Assembly: GCA_002402045.2 (NCBI GenBank)
Contig: NVUX02000076.1
Location: 88,523-152,522 of the forward strand
Source of the DNA: Paracoccaceae bacterium
Lineage (GTDB): Bacteria > Pseudomonadota > Alphaproteobacteria > Rhodobacterales > Rhodobacteraceae
Length of the DNA: 64,000 nucleotides
Direction: 5' to 3'
In this document: piece after piece, positions 53,301 to 63,805 of the stretch
Layout: every line of letters begins with the position of its first letter
Numbering within the stretch: position 1 is the first letter of the stretch
Notes under the pieces: model-generated
What the model was told of the DNA's origin: nothing
What the model saw: the letters and a program-made list of their open reading frames with translations, nothing else
The model's database searches: none
Translations under genes and position numbers: made by a program

Positions 53301-54629
53301 TTATTGTCCGCTAAGCACCGTAATGCCTTTTATCAGGTCAATAGCATAAGCGAGCTGGTTATCTTGCCCCTTAAGCTTGGCTGCGGCTTCCTGCTCCGCG
53401 CGCTCTTCCTCGATCTGCTGGCGCTCGTCTTCCGTCAGGCTATCGTTGGTAATCGCGCCCCGCAGGTCCGCTTCAGAGCGGCGTTGAGGCTGGTCTTCTG
53501 CGTCCGGGTCTATCGGCGTTGGTGGCACAAATTCCACGATGATATCGGGCTCTACCCCAAGCGCCTGAATCGACCGGCCCGAGGGGGTATAGTAGCGCGC
53601 GGTGGTTAGGCGCATCGCACCGTTTCCTTGCATCGGCATAATGGTTTGCACCGAGCCTTTACCAAAGCTTTTTGTGCCCACAACCACAGCGCGGTGGTGG
53701 TCTTGCAACGCCCCCGCCACAATTTCAGAAGCCGAAGCCGAGCCGCCATTTATGAGCACAACCAAAGGCTTACCTTCTGTCAGGTCGCCCTCGGTGGCGC
53801 TAAAGCGATTAGAGTCGCGGTCATTGCGGCCCCGTGTGGAAACAATCTCGCCCTCGTTCAAAAACGCATCCGAAATGCTGATAGCTTCGCTAAGCAGTCC
53901 ACCAGGATTATTGCGCAAATCAAGCACAAACCCATCGATATTTTCAATGCCGCCAGCAGCCTCGATTTCGCGCGCTATGCCATCGGCCATATTGGGGTAG
54001 CTCTGCTCGTTAAATGTGCTCACCCGCATTATAATGGTGCGGCCCTCGGTGCGCACACGGGCTGCCGTCAGCTTGATGATGGCTCGTGTCAGAGTCACAT
54101 CAAATGGCTCAGCCGTTATGTCCCGCACAATTGTCAGCGTAATATCAGAGCCAACCGGCCCGCGCATCAGGTCTACGGCCTCATTCAGGGTCAGCCCGAG
54201 CGTTGGCTCGCCATTCACCGCCGAAATAAAATCACCAGAAAGCAAACCGGCCTCGTCAGCGGGCGTGTCATCCATAGGGGAAACGATTTTCACCCAACCC
54301 TCTTCCTGCGTCACCTCAATGCCCAGCCCGCCAAATTCGCCGCGGGTGTCAAATTGCATTTCTTCGTAATTCTGCGGTGGCAGGTAAGATGAATGCGGAT
54401 CAAGCGAAATCAGCATACCATTTATCGCTGCACGGATCAGCTCTTGGTCGTCCACTTCGTCCACATAGGCCGAGCGAATGCGCTCAAAAATATCGCCAAA
54501 CAGGTCTAGCTGCTCATAGGTTGTCGGGGTCCGCTCCGGCTCTTGCGCAAAGCTCGGCAGCGCCAGCTGGGTGCTGATAATAAGCCCCGCTGAAATCCCG
54601 CCCACGGCTGCCATCCAGTATTTCTTCAT
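53301..54629 (-). CDS. C-terminal processing protease CtpA (S41 family)
   Basis: A 442-residue exported protease. A signal-anchor (MKKYWMAAVGGISAGLIIS) precedes an N-terminal helical region and a PDZ domain (FGGLGIEVTQEEGWVKIVSP and DEAGLLSGDFISAV). The S41 catalytic core has the Ser in GGSASASEIVAGAL and the Lys in GTKSFGKGSVQT. The start at 54629 is chosen by the signal sequence. It clusters with the EnvC-like gene and gpmI upstream in the same direction, the usual wall-remodelling group. Confidence 0.94.
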   Translation of the reverse strand: MKKYWMAAVGGISAGLIISTQLALPSFAQEPERTPTTYEQLDLFGDIFERIRSAYVDEVDDQELIRAAINGMLISLDPHSSYLPPQNYEEMQFDTRGEFGGLGIEVTQEEGWVKIVSPMDDTPADEAGLLSGDFISAVNGEPTLGLTLNEAVDLMRGPVGSDITLTIVRDITAEPFDVTLTRAIIKLTAARVRTEGRTIIMRVSTFNEQSYPNMADGIAREIEAAGGIENIDGFVLDLRNNPGGLLSEAISISDAFLNEGEIVSTRGRNDRDSNRFSATEGDLTEGKPLVVLINGGSASASEIVAGALQDHHRAVVVGTKSFGKGSVQTIMPMQGNGAMRLTTARYYTPSGRSIQALGVEPDIIVEFVPPTPIDPDAEDQPQRRSEADLRGAITNDSLTEDERQQIEEERAEQEAAAKLKGQDNQLAYAIDLIKGITVLSGQ

Positions 54630-54643
54630 TAAATCAGTCCTGT

Positions 54644-55750
54644 CTAATTGGTGGCGAACCACGTTTCGGGGTCCACCGGCATTCCATCTACCCGAATCTC
54701 TATATAGAGGCTTTCGGTGCCCTTGTCATTTTCGCTGCCACTTTCGGCAAGAAACTCGGCGGAATCCGGCATCTCCCCACCAAGAAGCCCCATTGCAGCG
54801 CCAGATTCAAGCACTTCTCCCGATCTCACGTAAACTTGTCCGAATCCGGCAAAGATTTGCAGCTGGTTTGGCGCGGGTTCAAGGATGACAACCTTGCCAT
54901 ATTCAAGAAAATCACCCGAAAACCGGACAATCCCGGCTTGTGGGGCCGAGACAAGCGAAAGCGCCGGGGCGGTAACCACAATGCCCGGTTGGCGAATCCC
55001 CGCCCCATTTGGCTGGTTAAACCGCCGCGTGAGGGTGCCAGAAAGCGGCATTGGCACACGCCCTTGCGGATTTATGGCTGCGGCCAAAGGCGCCCCCGCC
55101 GGAAATCGCTCTTTTAGGGCCAAGGCGAGCGCATTCAAATCCTGGCTCGCCGTTGCCAGTTGCGCCAAGCCCTCTTGCGACACCGGGTTTCCCTCAACCG
55201 CCTGCTCTTCTCTAATAGCAACCGCAAGCGCATTTCGGGCGTCTTGCAGCGTGCCAAGTGCGGTTTGCATATTAGCCAGCGCCGTAGCATGCAGCGCGTT
55301 AAGCGCCGAAATCGTGGCAAGCTCACCCCGAATCCGATCGGTTTCAGCACGAAGCGCAGGGGTTATGGCTGTGAGCATTGCCCCTGTTCTTGCCGAAGCC
55401 GTGGCCCCTTCTGGGTGCAATATCAAAAGCGCGGCTGGTGTTCTCTGCAACGAGATGAGCACGGCCAGCAACCGGCCCAGTTCCTCGCGGTTGCCCAGCA
55501 TTTCAGCCTGCTTAGCGGCTTCCTCAGATCTGGACGCCTGTAGGGCAAGCCGCAATGAGGCCAGCCCGCCCTCCAAACTGCGAATAGCATGTGAGAGCGC
55601 GCCGGCTTTATCTTCGGCCTCCTGCGCCGCACCAATAGCTGCACTGGCCGCATTTATCTGATTGGAAGCATCTCGCAGCGCCAATACCGGATCTTGCTGC
55701 GCTGCCGCCAAGCTCGCCACAAACAATAGGAGGAGGGTAAGTTTTTTCAA
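54644..55750 (-). CDS. EnvC-like murein hydrolase activator
   Basis: A 368-residue exported protein: signal peptide (MKKLTLLLLFVASLAAAQQ), a long coiled coil (about 30-210), and a C-terminal LytM-like domain. In active LytM enzymes HxxxD and HxH bind zinc. Here the equivalent places read GIRQPGIVV and SLYIEIRVDG, so the domain is degenerate, as in EnvC, which activates amidases rather than cutting wall itself. The start is a TTG at 55750 overlapping the gpmI stop as TTGA. Confidence 0.88.
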   Translation of the reverse strand: MKKLTLLLLFVASLAAAQQDPVLALRDASNQINAASAAIGAAQEAEDKAGALSHAIRSLEGGLASLRLALQASRSEEAAKQAEMLGNREELGRLLAVLISLQRTPAALLILHPEGATASARTGAMLTAITPALRAETDRIRGELATISALNALHATALANMQTALGTLQDARNALAVAIREEQAVEGNPVSQEGLAQLATASQDLNALALALKERFPAGAPLAAAINPQGRVPMPLSGTLTRRFNQPNGAGIRQPGIVVTAPALSLVSAPQAGIVRFSGDFLEYGKVVILEPAPNQLQIFAGFGQVYVRSGEVLESGAAMGLLGGEMPDSAEFLAESGSENDKGTESLYIEIRVDGMPVDPETWFATN

Positions 55751-57282
55751 TGCGTTATCAATGACACACCTGTCATTTCCTTTGGTTGATTAAGCTGCAT
55801 TAGCTCCAGCAGGCTTGGGGCAAGGTCGGCCAGCCGCCCTGCCCGCATCCCTGCACCCTTTGGGCCATTAAAAAGCACCACCGGCACTGGATTGAGCGTA
55901 TGCGCTGTGTGCGGCTCGCCGGTAATAGGGTCCACCATCACCTCGCAATTGCCGTGATCAGCCGTAACGATCATCACCCCACCAACACTTTCCAGCGCGT
56001 CAAGCACGAGCGCCAATCCTTTATCCACCGCTTCACAAGCCTTAGCGGCGGCCGCAAGGTCTCCCGTATGTCCCACCATATCTGGGTTGGCATAGTTCAC
56101 CACGATCAAGTCATAGGCTTGCGAAGTAACGGCCTCCACAAAATGCTCTGTCACCTCCGCAGCCGACATTTCCGGCTGCATATCATAGGTTCTCACCTTC
56201 GGACTGGGGGCAACATAACGGTCTTCATGCGGCTCTGGCGCTTCTTCACCACCGTTTAAAAAAAACGTAACATGCGGATATTTCTCGGTTTCGGCAAGGC
56301 GAAACTGGCTGAGCCCATGGGTGGCAACCCAATGACCCAGCGTATTTACGATCGGCTCGGAGGGATACATCACCTCCATATATTCGTTATGCAACGTCGA
56401 GTATTCGGCGATGCCGGTAAGGATAGAAAATTTCGGGCGTGGCCCTGTTTCAAAAGCGCTAAAATCTGGCTCTGCTAAAGCGCGCAAAATCTCGCGGGCG
56501 CGGTCAGCGCGAAAATTAAGGAAAAGCAGCCCGTCGCCGTCTTTCATGCCCGCGTAATCACCTATGACAGCAGGGCTGATAAACTCATCGGTTTCTTTTG
56601 CATCATAAGCGGCCTGAATGGCAGCGCTCGCGCTTTTAGCCGCCGCGCCTTTGGCATTGGCCATCAATTCATAAGCCTTTTGCACCCGCTCCCAGCGGTT
56701 ATCTCGATCCATCGCATAAAAACGGCCAATCACCGTGGCGATTTTTGCGCCAGCTGGCAGCGCCGCTTCCAGCGTCTCTATCTGCCCCAGCGCCGATTTT
56801 GGTGGCACATCGCGGCCATCAAGAAACGCATGCAACCGCACCGGCACCCCTGCCGCCGCAATCACCTGCGCGGCTTTGGCAATATGGGTTTGATGCGCAT
56901 GCACCCCGCCCGGAGAGGCCAGCCCCGCCAAATGCGCAGTGCCGCCGTTGGCTTTAAGCGTCGCTATAAAGCGAAGCAACGCATGGTTTTTCTCAAAGCT
57001 ACCATCTTTGATCTCATTATTTATTTTGGGAAGGTCCATCCACACCACGCGCCCAGCGCCAATATTGGTGTGGCCGACCTCTGAATTGCCCATCTGCCCC
57101 TCAGGCAGGCCAACATCTTCGCCACAGGCGATCAGTGTTGCATTTGGGTAATCCCACATCAGCCGATCAAATGTCGGAGTTTTTGCGTGCGCTACCGCAT
57201 TAAATTCGGTGTCGTCCGACAGGCCCCAGCCATCAAGAATGCAGAGCACAACGGGCTTGGGCGGCAGTGAATTGGTGGTCAT
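55747..57282 (-). CDS. gpmI: 2,3-bisphosphoglycerate-independent phosphoglycerate mutase
   Basis: Glycolytic mutase of 511 residues using two Mn ions. LCILDGWGLSDDTEFNAVA starts the phosphatase fold, and the catalytic Ser lies in MGNSEVGHTNIGAGR. NYANPDMVGHTGDLAAAAKACEAVD (cited as a region) and TADHGNCEVM hold the metal ligands. It is joined to the EnvC-like gene by a 4-base overlap; gpmI-envC-ctpA is a common alphaproteobacterial run. Confidence 0.96.
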   Translation of the reverse strand: MTTNSLPPKPVVLCILDGWGLSDDTEFNAVAHAKTPTFDRLMWDYPNATLIACGEDVGLPEGQMGNSEVGHTNIGAGRVVWMDLPKINNEIKDGSFEKNHALLRFIATLKANGGTAHLAGLASPGGVHAHQTHIAKAAQVIAAAGVPVRLHAFLDGRDVPPKSALGQIETLEAALPAGAKIATVIGRFYAMDRDNRWERVQKAYELMANAKGAAAKSASAAIQAAYDAKETDEFISPAVIGDYAGMKDGDGLLFLNFRADRAREILRALAEPDFSAFETGPRPKFSILTGIAEYSTLHNEYMEVMYPSEPIVNTLGHWVATHGLSQFRLAETEKYPHVTFFLNGGEEAPEPHEDRYVAPSPKVRTYDMQPEMSAAEVTEHFVEAVTSQAYDLIVVNYANPDMVGHTGDLAAAAKACEAVDKGLALVLDALESVGGVMIVTADHGNCEVMVDPITGEPHTAHTLNPVPVVLFNGPKGAGMRAGRLADLAPSLLELMQLNQPKEMTGVSLITH

Positions 57283-57381
57283 TCAGACAGTCTCTTTGCA
57301 TATGCCATGGGTAGACTACACATAGCGCTCCTACCCTAAATGGGCAAGCGTTCGGCAGATAATTGTCCAAAACCAGCTTGT

Positions 57382-58763
57382 TTAGGCAGCTTCGTGAAAG
57401 GAAACCAGATTTCGGCCGTTGTTTTTGGCGGCATAAAGCGCGGTATCGGCCTGCTTTATCAGCAGGTTCGGGTCATCATCACTTGATTGCCCGATCGCCA
57501 CACCAATGCTCACCGTAATCCTAAGCTCAACACCAGACGATGTCACAAACGGCTCGCTTTCAATCGCCCGCCGCAAACGCTCAGACACATGCTTGGCAAC
57601 CATATCGGTCGCATCAGGCATAACAACAAGAAACTCTTCCCCCCCATACGTGCCACAAGGTCAACGCCGCGCACATTTTCCTGAATGCGGCGGGAGAACT
57701 CCTTAAGCACCATGTCTCCAGCGTCATGGCCTTCGGTGTCATTGATACGCTTAAACTTGTCGAGATCCATCATCATCACCGCAAAGCTATTGCCAGACTC
57801 GTGCGAGCGATCAACGATCTTTTGCATATGCTGCGTAGCATAGCGCCGGTTATATAGCCCCGTAAGCGGGTCGATCACGGCCATTCTCAGCCCGTCTCGA
57901 ACGTTGGAGCGTAGCTGATCAGAATAGCGCTTTCGCCGGAGCTGAGTGCGCAGACGCAAGGTCAGCTCCTCGGGCTCAAACGGCTCCAGAATATAATCGC
58001 TAGTTCCAAGGTCCAGCGCCTTGGCCGCCGTTTCAATCGCGCCATCAGAAACCACATAAATCATCACCGCTTGTCGCGTTTCAGGCCGTGCACGCAAAGC
58101 AGAAATTAGCCGCAAGCTGTCTCCATCCTCCATCAAGCGCTGGTGAACAATGACCGCGTCCGGCTGCTCAAACCGAGCCATATTTAGCGCTTCCCGCTCC
58201 GAACAGGTGCCAATGACCTCGACATTTGGCATTTTGGAAATTTCTCGTTTCCAAGCCTCTCCCTGAGCCATTGCCGCCGGAGCCAACATGACCGTATGCA
58301 TGGTTTGATCGTCATCATCTTTCGTTTCAATAAAATCAGACAAACCAAGCTCGCGTGAGGTTGAATCTCGAAGCTTTAGCTCATCAAACATCATTTTAAC
58401 CCGCAGCAGGTTTCGCACCCGTGCAAACAACGCCATATCATTGATCGGCTTGACCAAAAAATCATCTGCCCCTACAGCCAGACCGCGAATGCGCTCTTTA
58501 GGGGCACTGCTGGCAGTCACCATCACCACGGGGATATGCGAGGTCTCGGAACAGGCCTTCAGCATCTCGCAAACTTGATAACCATCCATGTCTGGCATCT
58601 TGATATCCAGCAAGATCACATCGGGCTGCTCGGCCTTGGCCACATCAAAGGCAGCCTGTCCGCAATCCGCCTCCAGAACGTCATAATAGGCCGCCGCCAA
58701 TTTCGCTTTCAAAATCAGCCGATTTGTGGCTACATCATCAACAACTAAAATACGCCCTGGCAT
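57382..58763 (-). pseudogene. PleD-like response regulator/diguanylate cyclase, frameshifted at GGEEF
   Basis: REC1 (residues 1-125) is intact with Asp53 in ILLDIKMPD and Lys105. REC2 (about 155-275) lacks the Asp (VIVHQRLMEDG), as in PleD. The GGDEF domain begins near 295 with DPLTGLYNRRYATQ and has the inhibitory I-site RGVD. It should continue RMGGEEFLVVMPDAT, but the frame breaks at a run of seven G (plus-strand C-run 57638-57646 region): eight G are needed to read GGEEF. The remaining C-terminal part is open in the other frame from 57621 to 57382 (VSERLRRAIE, ITVSIGVAIG, ALYAAKNNGRNLV). It would be about 457 residues if restored. It could be a sequencing error or a true slippage mutation. 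Confidence 0.85.
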
Positions 58764-58865
58764 AAAAAAACCTCACAAAAATCCCAATAAATTCCCCAGA
58801 TTGTCACTTTAAAACCTTAACGAAACCTTCATGAATTATAAATTCAAGCAGATGGAGCACCAAGA

Positions 58866-59141
58866 ATGAATCCAGAACAAGCCGAAACACTGGCAATTCA
58901 GGCACTTAGCTGGCTAGCTTCAGACGAAGAAATTTTGAGCCAATTTCTAAATGTAACAGGTGCGGCGCCCGGAGACCTGCGTGCAAGGGCCAAAGAGCCC
59001 GAATTCCTTGGGTTTGTGCTTGATTTCATCATGCGGGACGACGAAACGATTCTTGGATTTTGCAGCGCAGCGGGGGCCACACCAGCGGCTGTTCAGCGCG
59101 CTGGGGTAGCCCTCGGAGGCGGCCTGCCGAACTGGACATGA
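58866..59141 (+). CDS. DUF3572 domain protein
   Basis: A 91-residue helical protein. QAETLAIQALSWLASDEEIL and FLNVTGAAPGDLRA match the alphaproteobacterial DUF3572 family, as does the RDDETILGFCSAAGATP ending. Function unknown. The family is often encoded divergently from PleD-type regulators, as here. Its stop overlaps the HAD gene start (ATGA). Confidence 0.85.
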   Translation: MNPEQAETLAIQALSWLASDEEILSQFLNVTGAAPGDLRARAKEPEFLGFVLDFIMRDDETILGFCSAAGATPAAVQRAGVALGGGLPNWT

Positions 59142-59821
59142 GGCTGCGTGGATTGCTGTTTGACAAAGATGGATGTTTATTCGATTTCCACCGCTCTTGG
59201 GGGCCGTGGCTAACAGGGTTTCTGGACGAGGTTTCCTCCGATGAAACCCACAAAAAGCAACTCGCAAACGCCCTCGGGTTTGACCTACCAAAGCAGATTT
59301 TCATGCCCGGAAGCGTGTTTGTCCATGACACGCTAGAGGAGATCATGGACGCCGTGTTGCCGCACCTACCCAACTGGGACCGCAGCACGCTAGCGGCCTA
59401 TGCAATTGAGGAAACCGCCAAGGTGCCGCAAGTGCCCACCGTGCCCCTCGCCCCGCTTTTGGACGGCTTAAAGGCGCGCGGTCTGGTGCTGGGCGTGGCC
59501 ACAAATGATAACGAGCATCCCGCCCGCACCCAGCTGGAAGCCGCCGGCGTGCTCGGGCATTTTGATTTTATCGCGGGCTATGATAGCGGCTTTGGGGGCA
59601 AACCCGCCACCGGTATGCAGCACGCCTTTTGCAAAGCCCAAGGGCTGGCCCCCGCCGAGGTCGCCATGATCGGCGACAGCCTGCACGACATAACCGCGGG
59701 GCGCAATGCGGGGATGGTAACTGTGGGGGTTCTTACGGGCACAACTTCACGGGCCGAGTTGGAGGCCGTGGCGGATGTGGTGCTGGCAGATATCGGGGAG
59801 ATTGAAGGGTGGTTGGACTAA
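59138..59821 (+). CDS. HAD-superfamily phosphatase, phosphoglycolate-phosphatase-like
   Basis: A 227-residue HAD hydrolase. Motif I is LLFDKDGCLFDFH (nucleophile Asp and acid Asp two residues later). Motif II lies near VLGVATNDNE, the Lys in GFGGKPATG, and motif III/IV in VAMIGDSLHDI. The helical cap follows motif I. Substrate specificity is not readable; Gph-like phosphatases are the closest type. The ATG at 59138 is coupled to DUF3572. Confidence 0.87.
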   Translation: MRLRGLLFDKDGCLFDFHRSWGPWLTGFLDEVSSDETHKKQLANALGFDLPKQIFMPGSVFVHDTLEEIMDAVLPHLPNWDRSTLAAYAIEETAKVPQVPTVPLAPLLDGLKARGLVLGVATNDNEHPARTQLEAAGVLGHFDFIAGYDSGFGGKPATGMQHAFCKAQGLAPAEVAMIGDSLHDITAGRNAGMVTVGVLTGTTSRAELEAVADVVLADIGEIEGWLD

Positions 59822-59844
59822 GTTCAGACCACGGCCTCTCCTAA

Positions 59845-60360
59845 CTATTCTTTTTGAACGTATGCAGTAATGGAGGTCATCGCGACAGCACCCTCTATCT
59901 CATAACGGCCTAGAGTAACACCCCAGCGACGCGGGTCGCCACCTCGATACTGCATCCACATTTCGTGCAAATCCCACGACTCTGACAATATCGACTCCTC
60001 GGCCTGTAGCATTGGGAACTTTTCTTTCACAAAATCTCTGAATTTATTGGAGAATTCGGCCTGTTCAGAGGCGCTAAAGCTTTCAAGGGTATCCGAAACT
60101 ACACAGCTATGTGTATTGAGCTCTAGCATTAAATTGCTTTGGGGGCTGCCCCATGTTTGCAATACGCCTATATTAGCGAGGCGCACCATATCCTCGCTGA
60201 TCGTTACGCCGGTGTTGCTTGAGAAAGGCACACAATAGAGTTCAAATAATTCAATTGCAGAAGCAACACGATCCATAGGCGGTCGCAATGCTTGACGCCC
60301 CAAGAACCCGATGGGCAAGCCGATTAGAGCCACAATAATAAATTTATAACGTAGTTTCAT
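59845..60360 (-). CDS. Hypothetical membrane-anchored protein
   Basis: A 171-residue protein with one N-terminal hydrophobic helix (KFIIVALIGLPIGFLG) after a basic start, so it is probably anchored in the inner membrane or secreted. Two cysteines (ELYCVPFS and THSCVVSD) might form a disulfide. The remainder is mixed alpha/beta with no motif I recognise. It is convergent with the HAD gene and lies just beyond the pnt terminator. Confidence 0.65.
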   Translation of the reverse strand: MKLRYKFIIVALIGLPIGFLGRQALRPPMDRVASAIELFELYCVPFSSNTGVTISEDMVRLANIGVLQTWGSPQSNLMLELNTHSCVVSDTLESFSASEQAEFSNKFRDFVKEKFPMLQAEESILSESWDLHEMWMQYRGGDPRRWGVTLGRYEIEGAVAMTSITAYVQKE

Positions 60361-60390
60361 TTCGGCCCAGGCATCTTAGTTTGCAACAAA

Positions 60391-60414
60391 AAAGGCCCGC
60401 AATTGCGGGCCTTT
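60391..60414. terminator. Intrinsic terminator of the pntAB operon
   Basis: AAAGGCCCGCAATTGCGGGCCTTT is a 24-base perfect palindrome. Read on the minus strand it is a GC-rich stem followed by a run of six T, four bases after the pntB stop. It also has T-rich sequence on the plus-strand side, so it could act in both directions. Confidence 0.9.
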
Positions 60415-60418
60415 CCTT

Positions 60419-61894
60419 TTACTTTATCCGCTGCAATAGCGCATCCACACTCACTTTGGCATCGCCATAAAACATCCGCGTGTTTTCCTTGAAAAACAGC
60501 GGGTTCTCAATACCCGAGTATCCGGTGCCTTGCCCTCGTTTGCTCACAAACACCTGCTTGGCCTTCCACACTTCCAGCACCGGCATACCGGCGATGGGGC
60601 TGTTTGGGTCTTCTAGCGCGGCGGGGTTTACGATGTCGTTTGAGCCGATCACAATCACCACGTCGGTTTTGGCGAAATCATCGTTGATCTCGTCCATTTC
60701 CAGCACGTAATCATAGGGCACTTTGGCCTCGGCCAGCAGCACATTCATGTGGCCCGGCAAGCGACCCGCCACAGGGTGAATGCCAAAGCGGACAGTTTTA
60801 CCCGCGGCCCGCAGGCGGCGGGTAAGTTCGGAAACGCTTTGCTGCGCCTGCGCCACGGCCATGCCGTAACCCGGCACAATAATCACGCTATCCGCCTCTT
60901 CCAAGGCCGCCGCCACGCCGTCGGCATCAATGGCAATTTGCTCGCCTTCGATCTCCATAGCGGGGCCAGTTGGGCCGCCGAAGCCGCCCAGAATAACCGC
61001 CAAAAACTGCCGGTTCATGGCTTGGCACATGATGTAACTCAAAATCGCGCCCGAGGAGCCAACCAGCGCGCCGACAACAATGAGGAGGTCATTGCCGAGC
61101 ATAAAGCCGGTAGCCGCTGCGGCCCAGCCGGAATAGCTGTTGAGCATCGACACAACAACCGGCATATCGGCCCCGCCGATGGCCAGCACAAGGTGCGCAC
61201 CAATGGCAAACGCAATCAGCAGCATCGGGATAAGCGCCCACATGCCCGCGCCGTTCATATAGAGAACGAGCAGGATAAACGTGGCCACCAGCCCCGCGAT
61301 ATTCAGCCCGTGCCGCATGGGCAGAATCATCGCTTTGCCGTCTATTTTGCCGGAAAGCTTGAGGAACGCCACGATGGAGCCGGTAAAGGTAATGGCACCA
61401 ATGAACACCCCAAGGAAAACCTCAACATGGTGAATGCCGATCAGCGCGCCAAACTCGCCAAATTGCTGCATCATTTCAGCACCAAGCATCGAGGCAACCG
61501 CGCCCGCGCTCCCTGCATTACTTTCCAGCATTTCAACTGCTTGCATCATGGCCAGCATTTCGCCAGACGGGCTAAGCTCGGAGTTGATGCCGATAAACAC
61601 CGCAGCCAAGCCTACAAAGCTGTGCAGCGCCGCCACGAGCTGTGGCATGCCGGTCATCTCTACCTTGGTGGCGACAAAGTAGCCGCCAACCGAGCCGAGG
61701 CCGACCATAATGATCAAGAACCAGTAGCTTTGCACCTGCGGGCCGATAACGGTGGCAAACACCGCAACCGCCATGCCGATAATGCCATACCAAACTGCGC
61801 GTTTGGCTTTTTCTTGGTTGGACAATCCGCCGAGGGCCAGAATGAACAAAACCGAGGCGGCTACATATGCCGCTTGAACGAGACCGAAACTCAT
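60419..61894 (-). CDS. pntB: NAD(P) transhydrogenase subunit beta
   Basis: Inner-membrane beta subunit of the proton-translocating transhydrogenase, 491 residues. The N-terminal two thirds are membrane helices with the proton-channel region ([17 protein letters not shown]). The C-terminal NADP-binding domain III has [34 protein letters not shown] and [14 protein letters not shown]. It lies 15 bases after pntA and ends at a strong terminator. Confidence 0.96.
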   Translation of the reverse strand: MSFGLVQAAYVAASVLFILALGGLSNQEKAKRAVWYGIIGMAVAVFATVIGPQVQSYWFLIIMVGLGSVGGYFVATKVEMTGMPQLVAALHSFVGLAAVFIGINSELSPSGEMLAMMQAVEMLESNAGSAGAVASMLGAEMMQQFGEFGALIGIHHVEVFLGVFIGAITFTGSIVAFLKLSGKIDGKAMILPMRHGLNIAGLVATFILLVLYMNGAGMWALIPMLLIAFAIGAHLVLAIGGADMPVVVSMLNSYSGWAAAATGFMLGNDLLIVVGALVGSSGAILSYIMCQAMNRQFLAVILGGFGGPTGPAMEIEGEQIAIDADGVAAALEEADSVIIVPGYGMAVAQAQQSVSELTRRLRAAGKTVRFGIHPVAGRLPGHMNVLLAEAKVPYDYVLEMDEINDDFAKTDVVIVIGSNDIVNPAALEDPNSPIAGMPVLEVWKAKQVFVSKRGQGTGYSGIENPLFFKENTRMFYGDAKVSVDALLQRIK

Positions 61895-61909
61895 ATCATC
61901 AGCCCTCCC

Positions 61910-63469
61910 TTAGCTTTTTTGGAACATGGCGAGCATACGCCGTGTTACCATAAATCCGCCAACGATATTCACCGTGGCGATCAAAATTGAAATACCCGCG
62001 AGCAGTGACACAAACCAGCCGCCCCCCGAGACCTGAAGCAGCGCGCCGATGATGATGATCCCCGAAATCGCGTTGGTGATCGCCATAAGCGGCGTGTGCA
62101 GCGCGTGCGACACCTTCCAGATAACCTGAAAGCCAATAAACACCGCCAGCACAAACACAATGAAGTGCTGCATAAAGCTGGCGGGGGCATACATGCCGAG
62201 CACAGCCATAAATATGCCGCCCGCGATTAGCAGTTGGGTTTGCTTGGTGCCTGCGGCCCGCATCTCCTGAATTTCAATCGCCTTCAGCTCTGCCGGCGTT
62301 TTCTCCACCGTTTTCACCGGCGGCTTGGCCTGCGCGGCCACCTTTAGCGGTGGCGGCGGAAAGGTAATTTCGCCAGCATTCGTAACCATAGAGCCACGGA
62401 TCACGTCATCTGCCATGTTAAACACGGCAATACCGTCTTTTTCAGGGGTAAGGTCGTCCATCATATGGCGGATGTTGTTGGAATAAAGCGTAGACGCCTG
62501 TGTAGACATCCGCGACGGGAAATCTGTGTAGCCAATAATGGTCACGCCATTTTTGCTGATGATCTTCTCGTCCATCACTGTCAGATCACAGTTGCCACCT
62601 CTTTCGGCGGCAAGGTCTATGATCACAGAGCCGGGCTTCATGGCCAAAACCATATCCTCTAGCCAAAGCTTGGGCGCATCGCGGCCCGGAATAAGCGCGG
62701 TGGTGATAACGATATCAACGTCGGGAGCCTGCGCCCGAAACAGCTCCAGCTGCTTTTCACGAAACTCAGGGCTGGAAACAGCGGCATAGCCTCCATCGCC
62801 AGAACCATCTTCGGTGAAATCAAGGAACAGGAACTCAGCGCCCATGCTCTCAATCTGCTCGGCCACTTCGGGGCGCACATCAAAGGCGCGTACAATCGCG
62901 CCCATGCTTTGGGCGGCGCCAATGGCCGCTAGGCCAGCCACACCCGCGCCGATCACCAGAATTTTGGCCGGAGGCACTTTGCCCGCAGCGGTAATTTGGC
63001 CAGTAAAGAAACGGCCAAAGTTATTCGCAGCTTCAATAACCGCGCGATACCCGCCGATATTGGCCATGGAGGAAAGCGCATCCATCTTTTGCGCTCGCGA
63101 AATACGCGGCACCATATCAATGGCGAGCGTGGTCACGCCCTTCTCTTTCAGGCTCTCCAACAAAGCTTCAGATTGCGCAGGCCAAATAAACGAAATAAGC
63201 GCCTGCCCCTTGGTGAAGCGCTTAACTTCAACCGCCTCAGGCGCGCGCACCTTGATAATAATATCAACGGCCTTCCACAGGGCCGCACCGGTTTTCACCA
63301 CTTCAACACCGGCTTCTTTATAGTCAGCATCCGAGAAATTGGCCGCGGCCCCTGCCCCGGTTTCCACCACACATTCATAGCCGAGCTTTTGCAATGCAAG
63401 CGCAGATTGCGGCGTCATTGCCACTCGGGCTTCCCCTGCAAAAATCTCTTTTGGCGCACCTATTTTCAT
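61910..63469 (-). CDS. pntA: NAD(P) transhydrogenase subunit alpha
   Basis: A 519-residue full-length alpha subunit (not split into PntAA/AB). The N-terminal alanine-dehydrogenase-like NAD domain carries [20 protein letters not shown], the glycine-rich loop [17 protein letters not shown] and [16 protein letters not shown]. Four C-terminal membrane helices start near residue 420 ([15 protein letters not shown]). The start at 63469 has GGAG upstream. It supplies NADPH using the proton gradient. Confidence 0.96.
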   Translation of the reverse strand: MKIGAPKEIFAGEARVAMTPQSALALQKLGYECVVETGAGAAANFSDADYKEAGVEVVKTGAALWKAVDIIIKVRAPEAVEVKRFTKGQALISFIWPAQSEALLESLKEKGVTTLAIDMVPRISRAQKMDALSSMANIGGYRAVIEAANNFGRFFTGQITAAGKVPPAKILVIGAGVAGLAAIGAAQSMGAIVRAFDVRPEVAEQIESMGAEFLFLDFTEDGSGDGGYAAVSSPEFREKQLELFRAQAPDVDIVITTALIPGRDAPKLWLEDMVLAMKPGSVIIDLAAERGGNCDLTVMDEKIISKNGVTIIGYTDFPSRMSTQASTLYSNNIRHMMDDLTPEKDGIAVFNMADDVIRGSMVTNAGEITFPPPPLKVAAQAKPPVKTVEKTPAELKAIEIQEMRAAGTKQTQLLIAGGIFMAVLGMYAPASFMQHFIVFVLAVFIGFQVIWKVSHALHTPLMAITNAISGIIIIGALLQVSGGGWFVSLLAGISILIATVNIVGGFMVTRRMLAMFQKS

Positions 63470-63805
63470 TTCAGTCTCCACAAAACTCTATTTGTCGGGA
63501 TTAGCTGTAGCGCAATAACAGGGCTTTGCAAAGTTTCCAATGGGGAACGAGGCTAAAATCAGGGGAGATGCGGCAATTTGAGCTAGCTCTTCAGCCCGCC
63601 TAGGCCGAATTCTCCAGCATATCTGCCAAATATGTTTTGCTTTATGAGCCGGGCCATCCATTTGTCGAAGCGTCTAGTAACCAGCGAAATTGGAATACAA
63701 AGCGCGTATAGGGCGCGTTGCCGCCACCAAATGCGGATGAAAGCTCAAATGATAAACATTGGCAATTATCATCCATAGTAAAACACGGTGGTTTGTTTTT
63801 AGATT
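63470..63805. other. Region between pntA and the IS remnants
   Basis: About 335 bases. The first 100 contain the pntA leader and probably its promoter. The rest holds a possible decayed coding stretch on the minus strand, described separately. Nothing else is recognised. Confidence 0.4.
63583..63744 (-). pseudogene. Possible truncated coding remnant
   Basis: On the minus strand this frame is open for 53 residues without a credible start (RRFDKWMARLIKQNIFGRY, then GEFGLGGLKS and a stop). Upstream another frame continues with plausible residues (VLLWMIIANVYHLSFHPH). The pattern suggests the end of a gene decayed by a frameshift and cut off by the insertion element. No family is recognised, and chance cannot be excluded. 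Confidence 0.25.

Noticed and set aside
54644..55750. Loss of LytM zinc ligands as a sign of a pseudogene
   Set aside because: Degenerate LytM is normal for EnvC-type amidase activators, so this is expected.
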